Source: Agaricus subrufescens
Taxonomy: Eukaryota; Basidiomycota; Agaricomycetes; Agaricales; Agaricaceae
Direction of reading: 5' to 3'
DNA length: 64,000 nucleotides
Assembly: GCA_029945375.1 (NCBI GenBank)
Contig: CM057060.1
Location: 1,426,001-1,490,000 of the forward strand
The notes under the pieces were generated by a model. The model was not told the origin of the DNA. It made no database searches and was given only the letters and a program-made list of their open reading frames with translations. This document shows, piece by piece, positions 35,550-46,680 of this stretch; the stretch's first letter is position 1, and each line of letters starts with the position of its first letter. Both the position numbers and the translations under genes were made by a program.

Positions 35550-35571
35550 TAGGGTGCGGGGTAAAAGTCGG
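35550..35571 (+). repeat. hAT left terminal inverted repeat (22 bp)
   Basis: It starts TAGGGTGCGGGG and is the exact reverse complement of 40096-40117. Confidence 0.93.
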
Positions 35572-35628
35572 CCGCGTGTAAAAAAGTAGGTAACTTACTA
35601 CCCCCCAAATTGGGCCTCGGTAACAAAA

Positions 35629-35648
35629 GTAAATTACGAGTAAATTAC
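35629..35648. repeat. hAT left subterminal repeats
   Basis: Two copies of GTAAATTAC at 35629-35637 and 35640-35648, about 60-80 bp inside the left end. The same 9-mer occurs three times near the right end. Subterminal repeats of this kind bind hAT transposases in other elements; that role here is inferred. Confidence 0.65.
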
Positions 35649-35686
35649 AGAGGTCATATGACCCAAAAAGGTCACGTGCTCGCCAC

Positions 35687-38600
35687 TTACAACCACGGTT
35701 GCAACGCAAACTCGCCCCCGTCCTCCTCGTCTACAGCCAAATTTTCTACTGGCATGTCTTGTTCTGCGACCTTCGAAAATGTGACTGGGGTGTCAGCGAG
35801 CATATCTGCCAGCTCTGGTGCCTCTAGATTGGTTTCATCATCACCCTCAACAGGCAAGTCTGATCTCGAAGGTGGCAATGTGCTCACAGCCTTACCCGGT
35901 CTTTTCTCAACAGTTTCATCATCTGACTCATCGTAATTTGTATCAGCAACTCGTGGATGGGCTACTCCACCCTCTCCTACCTCCCGTATTGCCCGTACTA
36001 TGTCATAAAACTTGGTAGGTGTCTGTCTGGGCTTTTCACGGTGATTCTAGTACCAGGTCAGTGTTTACAAAGCACGATAGTCAGCTGAGACTTACCCGAT
36101 GTCTTTCAGAGTCCTGTACATGATAGTTTCGGATGCGAGCAATAGCTATAACTGATTTGACACTCTGTCGATTTCGGAGTGAAGTGTTTAACATGGTGAT
36201 CACCGACATGGTACGTTCGTCTGCGATAGAATGAGGAGTGGCTGACAGAACCTTGATAGCTAATACCTAAAAACTATTTAGTACATTGATTGGAGACTTT
36301 TCTGTTCAAAAACCTACAGCTAAAATGCCACCGTTGATGGTACCTTCATACGCTTTCCACCACTCGAGTGGTAGCTGTCCGGGAAGAACAGGGGCGTTAA
36401 ATGGGTAAGCCTTTTGCGCATATGCTGCAATTTGTGACTGATAAGCTCTCGAAAATGCGCCTGCCTTTCCTTTCCACTGAGCCAAAAACATATCTTCTCC
36501 CGATTCTAATTCATCTTTTAGGAGAATGAGACCATATTGTGCTATTTGTTGGAACGTTTTTGGACTCGCAATTCCGGGAGGTACTTGGCCTGAGTTAGTG
36601 TCGGTGGTTTTTCGAATTTTGATGTTGAAATCAAGAGGATTTGGTTCACATAGGATTGAAGATCGTCCATATACTAATTTTTATGGTAAGCGACCACTGC
36701 CCTTATAACTACAAGAAGTTCTCACCAGGATTCAAGTAAAACGCTGTCAGGTGTACATTTGTAGGACCATATATAAAGAAATCACGCCACCGAGATTGTA
36801 CGATACCACGAATTTGACTGCAAATTTTGGAGGGCAAACGACATGAACTCAATGCTTCTTTAAGCCGTCTCAACAATGCGAGCCAATATAGATAGACATC
36901 TCCTGGATTTGCTGACGTTGATTCAAGGCACAGAATTGCTCGAGCGAATGGGTCTCCAATTGCGATGAACCTTGTGAGATTTATCTCATATTCCAATGTA
37001 TCATGAGTGTTACTCGTGTAACACTGGTTCAAGTCCTGGTATAAGTCAATAATAGTTATTTGTTTTCGAAGTGATAACTTACCTTTCCTAGATCTATCAT
37101 CTTATTAGATACTAGTTCACGGATGGCACTAAGACAGCGCTGGATTGAGATAGCTGACCACACGAGTGTCGCGAATCTTGTCTTGCCAACACTTTCAAGT
37201 CCTGGGCCAAGATCATGTTCCTGCCGAAGTTTGCGAAGAAGACCATTTGCATATCCTGAGTGCTTGAAATGAGTTACAGTACGTCGTATCACTGATATGG
37301 TCTCGGCAAAATGTTCAAGTGTTGCAATATCTTTCCAAGTGTTGTTTAGATGATGAACCGGATCAGGAAGATTGAGAATATGGGGATGATTGATGCAAAT
37401 GAGCTCGCGTGCTGTACGAGTATTCCCAGTATTATCTGAGGCCACAGCCACTATCCTTTTCTTTCCGATAGTTTTGATAGCCTATATCTGTGAGATTGTG
37501 ATATAGGAACAAAAAAGGTGACATACCTGTAAAACGAAGTCGGCAATCCAACTTCCGGTATGTGACACCCCTGTTCCATCGATCCCCTCCAGTAATATAA
37601 CCTTTCCAGCTGCGGTCGTAGCATGAAGAGTATAGACTGACTCGCCACTCCGTAACGTTCCGCCATCAAAGGAGAGACTGATATGAGCCGCATTTTGCAA
37701 CTCCTTGATCTGTAGCTTCTTGACATGCTCTGCCTCCGCAAAAATATGGTAATCCATCAATGTGGAAGACGATGCAGGTTTATAGCTTGGAAGGAGGGTC
37801 TCGAAGATTTGCTTCCAGTACCTGTTGTCGGCAACTCGAAGTGCCAGCCTCGCGTCACAAAATAGTAAGGTAATGATAAAGTCAAGTTTGTTATGCAATT
37901 GACGACGTCCACCAGTTCCGAAAAATGTGTCCAAGTGAGGAATAGAATCGGAGGATGCTGTAGTAGACGATAAAGGGACTATGGATCCAGAGCTGGTTGT
38001 TGACAACAAAGCTTTTGTAGCGTCATCATTGACACGAGCTCCGGGTGCCCGTTTTGCATTTAAGGCTGAGGCAGCCTGACGAAGGTCTGAGGGTATGCGT
38101 AAACATGACTGGCAATGTGCTAGAACACGAGATATTGTCCGAGGAGAAAAGGTTTTCTCGCAGTGATGACCAATACATCTGTACTTTTTCTTGATATCAC
38201 CTGGCTGAGTGATATCGACAGTAAAGGTATCAAGGGTTTCTAATTTTGGACGTCCCCATGAGCTTGAACTCTTGATCGATTTACTAGCATCTTCATCAGA
38301 CCCTGATTCGGTATCACTTGCAGGAGAGCTTTGTGTTTGTTCTTCAGACATAATCCGTTTCTTCATCCAAAATTAACATGTGATACAGGAAATTGCACAG
38401 TCACTCACTCGTTTGTGCTCAATAGTAGATTGAACACGAAAAATTGGAGCCAAACATACACCTTGGTCGTTCACAGCATCTAATCTTCTTTTTTTCGGTT
38501 TGGTAGTACTACTCCGTGGGCCCAATAGCTTCAATTTGGTTTTAGGCAAAACAGGGACATCCGAATCATGAAGTAAAAGCGGGTCAATAGGTATTGACTC

Positions 38601-39888
38601 TACTTTGGATTCTGAAAGCTCGGAGTGTGATCGGGTCTATTACAGTAATATGAGTCTAGATATGAAAGGCCCTAATATTACTTACGAGTTCATGCTGGTG
38701 AGTGATGAGAGCCATGAGAACCCCGAGACGAGCAATGTCACCGGCAGCTGGTGTTCCTCCTGCTAATAGCTCGTCACCCAGTAGATGATGTGCTAAAGCA
38801 TTATATGCATAAATTCCACAACTCCAGGTATCGTTCATCAGATTTTGATGGGGAGAGTGAAGAGTATCATTGGAAAGTACAGTCAGAGATTCTAGGTGTT
38901 GACCAAGATACCATTCAAGAGCTTCAGTCAATTCGTGATCAGGATGGCCTCCAGCAGAGTCGCCATATAGAAGCTTTTCTGCATCAAGATCGATAACAAT
39001 AGGAACCCAGTGGTTTCCTTTACTATGGAAAATCCCTCCTACTTTGCCTTTTCTTTCAAGGCTAGAGCCGAAAATTTGAAGGTATCCATTTTCGGATGGA
39101 TCATAACTTGGTTTCGCTATATCAGCATCAGCGTGATAAGCTTGAATGATTCCTCTGGTATGAAGAGTATCCAAGATCCATATATTGCTTTTTGGCGAGC
39201 CCGGTGATTGCTTTTTTAGTTTGTCCTCCAACATATATAGCATCAGATCAATATGATCATCAGATAGCCATTGACGTGAGAGAAAGGGGATGAGGGATGA
39301 CTTGCTGAACTGAACCCTAGTCTGTTGCCGAGTCAGTCGACCTGTAAGGAGATGCCCACTCCAGGTAATTGTAGACAAAGAGCCAATTGTCGACTGAAGA
39401 AGGGATTGTGATAGATTAACCTCGCCAAGCCAGTTAACAGCTTTAAACCAGTTTTGGTGCACTGGTATATATTGTTTGAGTAATTTGCTCCAGTAAGTAA
39501 TGACCCAAAGAGGAAAAGATTCCTTGGGAAAGTCATCACTATCGATGGTGAAAGATTCGGCTCCATTAAGCCACTCCTGTGTGACTTCGGAGACGAGTTG
39601 GTCAACAACACTTGGCGCGGGAACAGGGATTTGTTGGATTTGGGGTATGTCCAAAGAAGGAAATGCTTCAGTAAAGTTTGAACGACACACTTGATGATCA
39701 TCTCCAATAAGTGGAGGGAACTCGAAGGCCAGAAAACCCATGATCGATGTGGGTAATGCTGGAAAGAGACTAGAGACGTTTGGTGGCTCGAGATGCCGCT
39801 TAACACGAAATTGAATTGGGTTTGGGAGGTCCTTGAATTGATGTCCAGATTTGCGCCATTTCAGGTCTTCAGGGTCGTTGACTTCCAT
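35687..39888 (-). CDS. hAT transposase with N-terminal Ulp1-like cysteine protease and BED finger
   Basis: Exon 1 (39888 to about 38693) starts MEVNDPEDLKWRKSGHQ and encodes a Ulp1/C48-type protease. His is in GNHWVPIVIDLD (39010-39012), Asp in LYGDSAG, and Cys in DTWSCGIYAYNALAHHLL (38818-38820). Exon 2 (38409-38636) and exon 3 (from 38360) join in frame through 56- and 48-nt GT-AG introns, giving one polypeptide. Exon 3 has the BED-like finger YRCIGHHCEKTFSPRTISRVLAHCQSC cysteine/histidine pattern, then the hAT catalytic start HISLSFDGG. Next come VAVASDNTGNTR and KTRFATLVWSAISIQR. The C-terminal dimerisation region is LPLEWWKAYEG, then SIADERTMSVI. The tail is acidic and ends LQPWL. If exons 2 and 3 are not joined, the transposase could instead start at MKKRIM (38366). 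Confidence 0.83.
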
Positions 39889-40047
39889 GGTTGCAACGGG
39901 CAATGAGCATCAGCGCTGTGCACTGAGTAAGCAAATGTCGTGCTCACTGATCACTTATGCTCATGACGTGCATGCCACCACACATAGCCCCTATGATACT
40001 TTTTTACATATTTTACATGGCTGTATAGGGACCGATGTAAAAAACTG

Positions 40048-40079
40048 GTAATTTACTGTAAATTACTAATGTAAATTAC
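40048..40079. repeat. hAT right subterminal repeats
   Basis: Three copies of the 9-mer found near the left end: GTAATTTAC (inverted) at 40048-40056, GTAAATTAC at 40058-40066 and again at 40071-40079. Confidence 0.65.
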
Positions 40080-40095
40080 ATAATGTAAAAAAGTA

Positions 40096-40117
40096 CCGAC
40101 TTTTACCCCGCACCCTA
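40096..40117 (-). repeat. hAT right terminal inverted repeat (22 bp)
   Basis: It ends CCCCGCACCCTA and is the exact reverse complement of 35550-35571. Confidence 0.93.
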
Positions 40118-40125
40118 GTGCACAA
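40118..40125. repeat. Target-site duplication, right copy
   Basis: GTGCACAA, identical to 35542-35549. Joining the flanks at one copy restores an uninterrupted upstream region of the DnaJ gene. Confidence 0.92.
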
Positions 40126-40490
40126 TCACAGGAGCCAATTAGGGCGCGTCACCACGTGATTTGTTCTCGCGTTTGTCACGCTCAAATGTTGCCTTAGCAA
40201 GTTACAACAATCATTCTCAAGGATTCAAGATGATATAGAGTATGGTTTGATGACCACTTGCTCGGTTCGATTACTCGCGCGTGCTATCAGCTCTGCTGGT
40301 ATGATCAAAGGAACGTGCAAGAATTGTAACGAATATCCTCCCGGAGAATATATCAGGTTGTATCTGACTGTAAAACAGAAAAGTATATGCCAGTGATCAA
40401 AGGGCCATCTCTATCCTCGGAAATCATAGCGAAAATAAGGTATGAGCTTCTAACTTAACAACTCCTCTAGGTTTCGTCGAGGCCCCTGAG
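40126..40490. other. Displaced ancestral promoter of the DnaJ gene
   Basis: Before the hAT insertion this 365-bp region would have lain directly upstream of the DnaJ start codon. It carries CACGTGAT at 40153-40160, an element also present in other housekeeping promoters of the window. It also contains the 3' flank of glutamine-synthetase-like copy 2. The promoter role is inferred from geometry. Confidence 0.5.
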
Positions 40491-42147
40491 CTAATAGAGC
40501 TCAACTAAACGTGTGAGTGACTTTTCCTCGTCACCATCATGAATGCTCAGAGCCTCAACCAGAGTCTGCGAGTACAAGGGTCAGCATGAGTCAATCTCTT
40601 GAGGCCAAGTCAAGGACATACCTTGTTGACTGATAAATACTTGTCCACAAACTCGCTACCGAGCACCTGGCGTAAGGCTTTGTTTTTTGTAAGATGTTCC
40701 CTACTCTCCTCCCAAGTACGAGGCATTCTTTGAGTGATACCCCTGGCCTGTCTTTCCTCTTCCGATAACGCAGCAGGACCGCTTTCTCCACAGAAATTCT
40801 GGAGACGCAGCTTCCTCTTCGACTTGATCCCGGCGTAGCCCAGGCCGACGAAACCAGCCACCACAAGGTAAGGATTCGCAGTTCCATCAATGAACCTCAT
40901 CTCGAAGTTCCTGCTGCTCGGCGATGTGGCATTACTCAACCTGATTGGGCATTCCCTATTCTCGGTTCCCCAAGCGACGTAAGTGCCACCAGACAGAGCA
41001 CCATCGACCACTCGTTTGTATGATGCGGGAATGGGAAGAGTGATGGATGAGAGGGCGGTTACATCGTCCACGATGCCAGCAAGGAAGGACTTCTCGAGCT
41101 CGGAGAGGCTTTCCCTTGGTTTCTCCTCTCCGACTCTATGGGCTGATATATGCATGTGGGCAGCACTCCCTGGAGCGGCCATGCTAATACGTGGTGCAAA
41201 TGTTGCATGAAGTCCATGCTTAGAGGCTATGTTCACAATAGTCTGGCGCGTGTGAATTGCAGCGTCGGCGGCTGCAAGTGGATCGAGGGGACCCGTTACA
41301 ATTTCATACTGCATGGAGGGAAACATGTTGAATTCTATTCACAAAGAAAAGACACGGAGAGATAACTAACCTGTCCAGCTGCGCCTTCAGGATGGCACGC
41401 TTCCACTTTGATGCCAGAGTCCAAAAGAGCATCAACCATTTCTTCTAGAGCTTTGGTTTCCCTTAAACTTGCAAGGAAACCTTTGGCCTCGCTATATTGG
41501 TGATGACTTCCGACTCGTACGGGACTGACGGACTCGAGAAGGACAAATTCACTTTCGAACCCGACAATAAACTCTACGCCATCTTGTCGTGCTTCTCTAA
41601 GAATATAATCAGAACAGAGCCTCAAAGCAAACGCTGTCATCTACTCACGCTACGAGGTTACGTAGCTTCCCTCTCATGCAAACAGAGGTCTCGACGGTCA
41701 TCTGCCCATCGGGACCTTGGTAAGCATCTTTCTCCTGTAGCCAACCGAATACAATGGCAGTGCCTGACGCATATGGACAGAGCCTCAAAGACGACATATC
41801 AGGTACAAAGAGGTACTCTCCCGCAGCGCCGTATCCATCAGCAAATAACAGATATACGGCGCCACCCGTTACTTTTGAAATACCAAATCCAGGTCGGGCG
41901 GATTGCATGACTTTCTCAAAGTGAGAAATTGGCACCATACGAAGCCGGACTATGTTGGAGGGTTCGACCCACTGGATACGAATATATTCTATCGGAGAAC
42001 ACTGAGCAAGTATGCGGGGAGGTAGGATGGATGGAAGTTACTTATGCCAGCATTCTTGAGATCTTGGATTGTTAGTGTAATGGAGGTAGCTGCGATGGAT
42101 GAAGGGGTGTGCGCTACGCCGAGGTCAGCATGAATAGAAAGAGACAT
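40491..42147 (-). CDS. Glutamine-synthetase-like protein, copy 2
   Basis: Paralogue of the gene at 29708-31340 with the same exon plan. The protein begins MSLSIHADLGVAHTPSSIAA and continues VPISHFEKVMQSARPGFG. It has the metal motif GFESEFVLLE, YEIVTGPLDPLAAADAAIH, APGSAAHMHISAH, ENRECPIRLSNATSPSSRNF, FEMRFIDGTANPYL and the tail LTRLVELY (stop 40491-40493). Catalytic-fold residues are retained. Divergence from copy 1 is scattered through the N-terminal half and around EACHPEGAAGQ, while the central block from AAHMH to the end of exon is nearly identical. The substrate is unknown; a FluG-like or polyamine ligase role is possible. Confidence 0.88.
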
Positions 42148-42185
42148 GGCGAAGTTACTATAAAGTCGATGAACTTCTTGAGGGA

Positions 42186-42246
42186 TTTATATGCTGAGGC
42201 TTTGGACAGACAGCCCAAATATAGAACAGCGAGCAGATCTCGATTA
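42186..42246 (-). promoter_or_regulatory. Promoter block of GS-like copy 2
   Basis: TATAAA on the minus strand (plus-strand tttatatgc at 42186-42194), AATATAGAACAG near 42218-42230 and AGATCTCGATTA at 42235-42246 match the block upstream of copy 1. The spacing differs by one base. Confidence 0.55.
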
Positions 42247-43394
42247 GCTCGTAATTATGTGGCATCGCGGGTCAATATCTTCCCCCGTTCAATGTCGCTA
42301 GTAGACGTCCTATGGAGTCCTGTAGGCATTGAATTAATCCTTTTGTCTTCAGCATCAAAATTTCCAAATCCAGCCAAATGCAACAGAACGAGTTATCGAT
42401 ACACATACTATTCTGTGGAATCCAGTCGTGAGATGTTCTATTATTAGTCGTAAATTTACCATGTTAAGTGGATCGCGGTCATATTTACTTGTACATTGAG
42501 TGACACCTTTTCCCGTACTCACTATTCCCTGTCGTTGATGCGTTCTTCGCATGCGGACCGATCCCGGTAAATTGGTACAAAAAATGTGACTATGTGCAGA
42601 TGTGCAACGCGAATCGGACCAGTATGATCGGCTTAAGTCTTGACACGTACTACATTCGATTCCTCCCTGAGTGAGAATAACGTTCCGTGCTCTTAGACTC
42701 GCCAGAAGCCTTCCGTGATATCCACTCAGATTGACTGTGAAGATGGGGAAATGACAGGTTTCGTAGCACTCGATCGGAGGCCCTGGAAAAAAAGGGTGGG
42801 ACTAGACACATTCTCGTCGGATATCAGTAAGAATTAGTCCCATACTTTGCATGCTGGGTGGGGGCTTGGGCCTTGGGCTTCGTCAAAAAAAGACCTCAAG
42901 TGAAAGGGGGATCACACAATACCCCGAATGTATATGGACATCGCATATCTAAAGTGGTAAAGAAGGAACGCGTGACGATAGTTCCATGACTTCAAGTTAT
43001 TTCCTCCTGGTCGATGTAGCGTGGATGGTGTACTTATTTGCACCACGAGTCCGGCACTAGAGGAACCATCGCGCAGGTGTCTCAAAACGCTTGGATTGTT
43101 CGGGCCATAACCGTCACCACCACTACCACTTGAGAAGTAAGGCATGACCGATGTTGTACGCCAGGAAGAGTAATGGGTAGGTGGCACTCTGCCCTGTGGC
43201 ACGCTTCTTAACTCCTCTTGTAAACTTCCTACCTAGAAAGTGTGAATGTAACTCCGCAGCGGCTTCGTGTTCACCTGATAAGTAACGTGCTATCTTCCGG
43301 CATTGATACAATATCTCGGGGGCATCAAGTAAATCAGCGGGTCTTTCATTATATTCACCACGTACGCTCAAATAAAGTCAGGCCAGGTGTACTC
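42247..43394. other. 1.15 kb without a firm gene
   Basis: It contains the outer promoter of GS-like copy 2 and the 3' flank of the dolichyldiphosphatase gene. Two overlapping minus-strand open frames (43371-43123 and 43202-42912) look partly protein-like (RPADLLDAPEILYQCRKIARYLSGEHEAAAELHSH-type and GSGGDGYGPNNPSV). The first has no ATG and the two do not splice in phase at the obvious GTAGG donor. I leave it as unresolved: 3' UTR or a gene remnant. Confidence 0.4.
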
Positions 43395-44275
43395 CTACGA
43401 CCAACCGCATAACTTCCACACAGTTTTCTCAACTTCATGCCCAACCTCCTGCATACCGCCTCTAGTCCACAACATGAACCACGTCACAGCCAAGAATCCA
43501 CCATAAGCACACCCCACAAGCACCTGCGGCCACGTATGATATCCAAGCCATATCCTTGACATAACGATAGTCATGGCCCAGGGTGTCGTCACGATTGGTG
43601 CTAACCGCGCATAAGTGGGCAGCGTTGCATGGATGGGTAAATACCAACTTGCAATGGTAATATACGTAGCAAAGAATGTTATAGTCGCGGAATGCGTACT
43701 CGGCATCCTGTAGAATTAACAAAAGAAAAGGTTAACAAACAGTCTCTTTGGGAGTATGGATGGCTCGTTCCAAAAGTTCATTCACCCGAACGAAGCTTTC
43801 ACTCTACGCCCGACGAATGTTTGAGCTGGTGGTCTGGGCTGTCGTATTGCACGCTTGATTAGTTTGACGGTGATACTACATGTTGAAGCCCCGGTAGCGA
43901 AATAGGCGACCCCAGCTGATCGAGTGTAGAGGATGCAAGTAGCTGTCAAGGAAGTGACGATAGCATCCGTCTCAGGAATCAATTAGACTCACCCCTTCTA
44001 GCCAGGTATGATGTTGAGATGACTCACCTTATCTAGAAACGACAGTAGAGTGTTGTATACGAATCCATGGCCGACGTTTTTAGCACACATGAAGAACCAA
44101 AAGAGGGAAAGCTAGGTACATCAAGCATCCCATCATTTGATATGGTGTCTGCTATAGCACTTTATTTGTCACTCACAGCGCTTCACATTACCACATTGCT
44201 CGTTAGAACGTGATTAAATAAATGATCGACTCGAACTATGACCGTATGAGGTACAGTGTAGTGAACGACAGACAT
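43395..44275 (-). CDS. CAX4: Dolichyldiphosphatase (PAP2 family)
   Basis: ER-membrane phosphatase that recycles dolichyl diphosphate after N-glycosylation. Spliced exons give MSVVHYTVPHTVIVRVDHLFNHVL, LSLFWFFMCAKNVGHGFVYNTLL, AYFATGASTCSITVKLIKRAIRQPRPP and finally MPSTHSATITFF through ICG. The three PAP2 signatures are present: K(x)6RP as KRAIRQPRP, PSxH as MPSTHS, and SRIWLGYHTWPQVLVG. The last has Gln where lipid phosphatases usually have Asp, as in the DOLPP1/Cax4 branch. Four or five hydrophobic segments alternate. The product is about 220 residues, slightly short but complete. Confidence 0.85.
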
Positions 44276-44419
44276 CGGTGACCAAACAAATAAACCACAA
44301 ACGTACAACGTTAAGCATGAGGATAGTAAGATCCGATGGAAAGTATATGAGAACAAATATAGAAATAGATCACAAGATATATAAATGCATACATCGCCAA
44401 AGCAGAGGTTCAGCGTTTA

Positions 44420-46283
44420 TCACTCGATGGAGATACGAGGACCAATGGGTACACCATGGTAGCCCTGTTTTGTTTCGCCCATCTCAGTTATCTGGGTGTT
44501 TGAATACTTGGGTCTTGAAGATACGCCTAGACGAGGGTTATGGTCAGTACGTAGAAGTACTGTGGTCATTGCAAACCGACGTACTTCGAGTTTTGGAGTT
44601 GAGCAACCCACGGTCAAAGTCCGAGAAACATCGGATGCCGACGACGAATGTGGCGAAAAGTAACAGGAATGCCACGATTGCTGGAAAGATTTATTGATAA
44701 TTGCTCTACGCTTCACAACTATCTCAACTTACTGAAGACCGTTAGGGTCGCTCGGGTCGTTTCATACTGGTCACGGGAATCGGGCTCGTAGAAGCGAACC
44801 AGCTTGTATACTGAAACGTGTCAAAACATGAATGCTTACGTAGGAGATGTTTACTCACTGACTGAGATAAAGAATCAGCACTGTTGAAGACCGGAAAAAA
44901 CATGCAGTTACTCACAATAACTTTCCGCGGCTAACATCAACACCAAAGATATCGACATGACGCTAACGAGTATTTGAGATTTTCCCCCTTTGCAATCACA
45001 CGTAAGATAGCGTCCACGCACACTTTGATTTCACGTTGAACTGCCACTCCACACAAGACCAACAAAATCAAGACAACAGGGATCGCAGCGACAGTGACGC
45101 CGAATTCGGCTGTATTTTTGGCGAGGACAACGATGAGCAACTAAAAACGGTTCAGTCATCAGAGCGCGCAACGAGGGTGATGGCACACACCTGCATCGTC
45201 ACTCCAGTAAAGCAGAAAAAGTCGAACTTCAGGAGACAAATCATAATTTGATAGTACTGATACATCGCTTTAGGATTGGGTAATGTTAGAGCTTGAGGCG
45301 GTTGATCATTAATTAAACATACTCTTCATTTTCGGGTTGGCGCCAACGACATGGAAAATAGCCCAGCTAGTAGTCGCACTTGATCAGGTAACCACGATTC
45401 AACCGTGAAGACATGACGTACCCAAATTCTGCATAGAGCTGTCTGATCCAGAACAACATAAATAACCAAGCCGCAGCGATGACACATGGCGCGACAATGA
45501 GGAAGGGTTGTACTCTCTGCCAAAGAGATCCAGCTCCGTCACAAGCCTAGATGGAACAGTTAGTCAGATTTGAGTAGGTGGGGAACGAAAAGGATTTACC
45601 GCCGAGTTCCCTTTATCCTGACAGACTCCGGTCATGACAAGCGCCGTTCTCGTCTGATGAACTTGAAGGGCTGCAAACACCATCATAGCCATATGAAATG
45701 CTAGAGAACATTGAGCGCCCTTTGGAGAGCTTTTTAATCAAATAGAGCGCTCACCTAGGATTCCGACCAATTGGATAACATTCCGTAGACGAAGTGCATC
45801 GAATGCCATGAGTAGTTCAAATATCCTTTGGAATCGAGGCGATTAATCGGGAGAACCGGAGGAAAACAAGGGTGGCCTACTCTGCGAGCGCGAAAAGTGC
45901 CAAATAACAGGATAACGTCTGATGTTTAAACATGCAATTAGGAATGCTTGGAGGTGCGGGGATGCGAATACGTACCCGATATCTGCTATCACTGAAATCT
46001 ACCTCTCCTCGTACCTAGGACGCATTTAATTTGTCGCCCTTCACTAACGAGCAACGCAAGCATACCTTGCCGAAGGTGATAGCAACCATGACCAACACAA
46101 CGATCGCTTCTGCGGGCGGAAGATAGATTGGTAAACGGGCAACGGTAATGTTGGCATTACGCACGAATCGAAACTGTGTAACGCGTCTATGTGAGTCAAT
46201 CAGACACTTAAGACATAATAGGACCCACTTGTCAGTATGAAAGCGCGCTGCGCCCTTGTCGCAAGCAGTGGTTCGACTGCCAT
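44420..46283 (-). CDS. UPF0658 Golgi-type multipass membrane protein
   Basis: Conserved fungal membrane protein of unknown function, placed in the Golgi by its S. pombe member. Hand splicing gives MAVEPLLATRAQRAFILTKAIVVLVMVAITFG, using a 119-nt first intron (46110-46228). It continues YLALFALAEIFELLMAFDALRLRNVIQLVGI, MVFAALQVHQTRTALV, IAAAWLFMLFWIRQLYAEFGWAIF, YYQIMICLLKFDFFCFTGVTMQLLIVVL, AEFGVTVAAIPVVLILLVLCGVAVQREIK and LTVFTIVAFLLLFATFVVGIRCFSDFD. The C-terminus, reached through a last intron (about 44528-44593), ends GVPIGPRISIE. About seven membrane segments and eight or more short exons. The order of segments matches the family throughout. Confidence 0.8.
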
Positions 46284-46680
46284 ATTGAGGTGGATTCGTT
46301 GTCAGAAATTCGCTGAGTAACGGATATGGTATCTCCCGCGAATGCGGTGTGACAGTCGGGGACAGGGAAGGACGGGAGGGAGGAGTAATGGGGCAGGACG
46401 AGAGATATATGGATGGATGAAACGAGGAAGCACAGGCAGTCAGTTGCCGCACAGCCGACCCAACACAGCCTTCCTCTTTTGGTCATCCACATTGCTCTGG
46501 CTGGGAAATTTCGTTTCTCCACCCTCTGATAGCGCGAACGATAGCTGTTCAAACATTAACTACACTACAAATAGACGTAGAGAGTAGTACCGCACTTGGC
46601 CCTGCAAGCTTCATCGCCGCCTCAGATCAGCTCTGGTCTCCCTAGCACCCCTTTCCACTTTGTGAATTAGGAGCCTCAAT
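46284..46680. other. Intergenic: UPF0658 promoter side
   Basis: About 400 bp between the stop of the SET gene and the start of the UPF0658 gene, both on the minus strand. It is G/A-rich on the plus strand near 46350-46390. No TATA box or repeat stands out. Confidence 0.4.

Larger units (their letters stand above)
35550..40117 (-). mobile_element. Complete hAT DNA transposon with Ulp1-BED-transposase gene
   Basis: The element is 4,568 bp long, bounded by perfect 22-bp inverted repeats (TAGGGTGCGGGGTAAAAGTC plus GG) and flanked by the 8-bp duplication GTGCACAA. Its single gene occupies almost the whole interior on the minus strand. Short 9-bp repeats lie just inside both ends. Perfect ends, perfect target duplication and an apparently open gene indicate a recent insertion. 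It lies between the DnaJ gene and the second glutamine-synthetase-like gene. Confidence 0.92.

Noticed and set aside
29708..42246. A prenylation/amide-ligase biosynthetic cluster built from UbiA and GS-like genes
   Set aside because: The intact UbiA gene is separated by unrelated housekeeping genes, the nearby UbiA copy is dead, and no other biosynthetic enzymes are present.
42912..43371. Two overlapping minus-strand frames as a gene downstream of dolichyldiphosphatase
   Set aside because: No ATG begins the first frame and the obvious intron does not join the two in phase.
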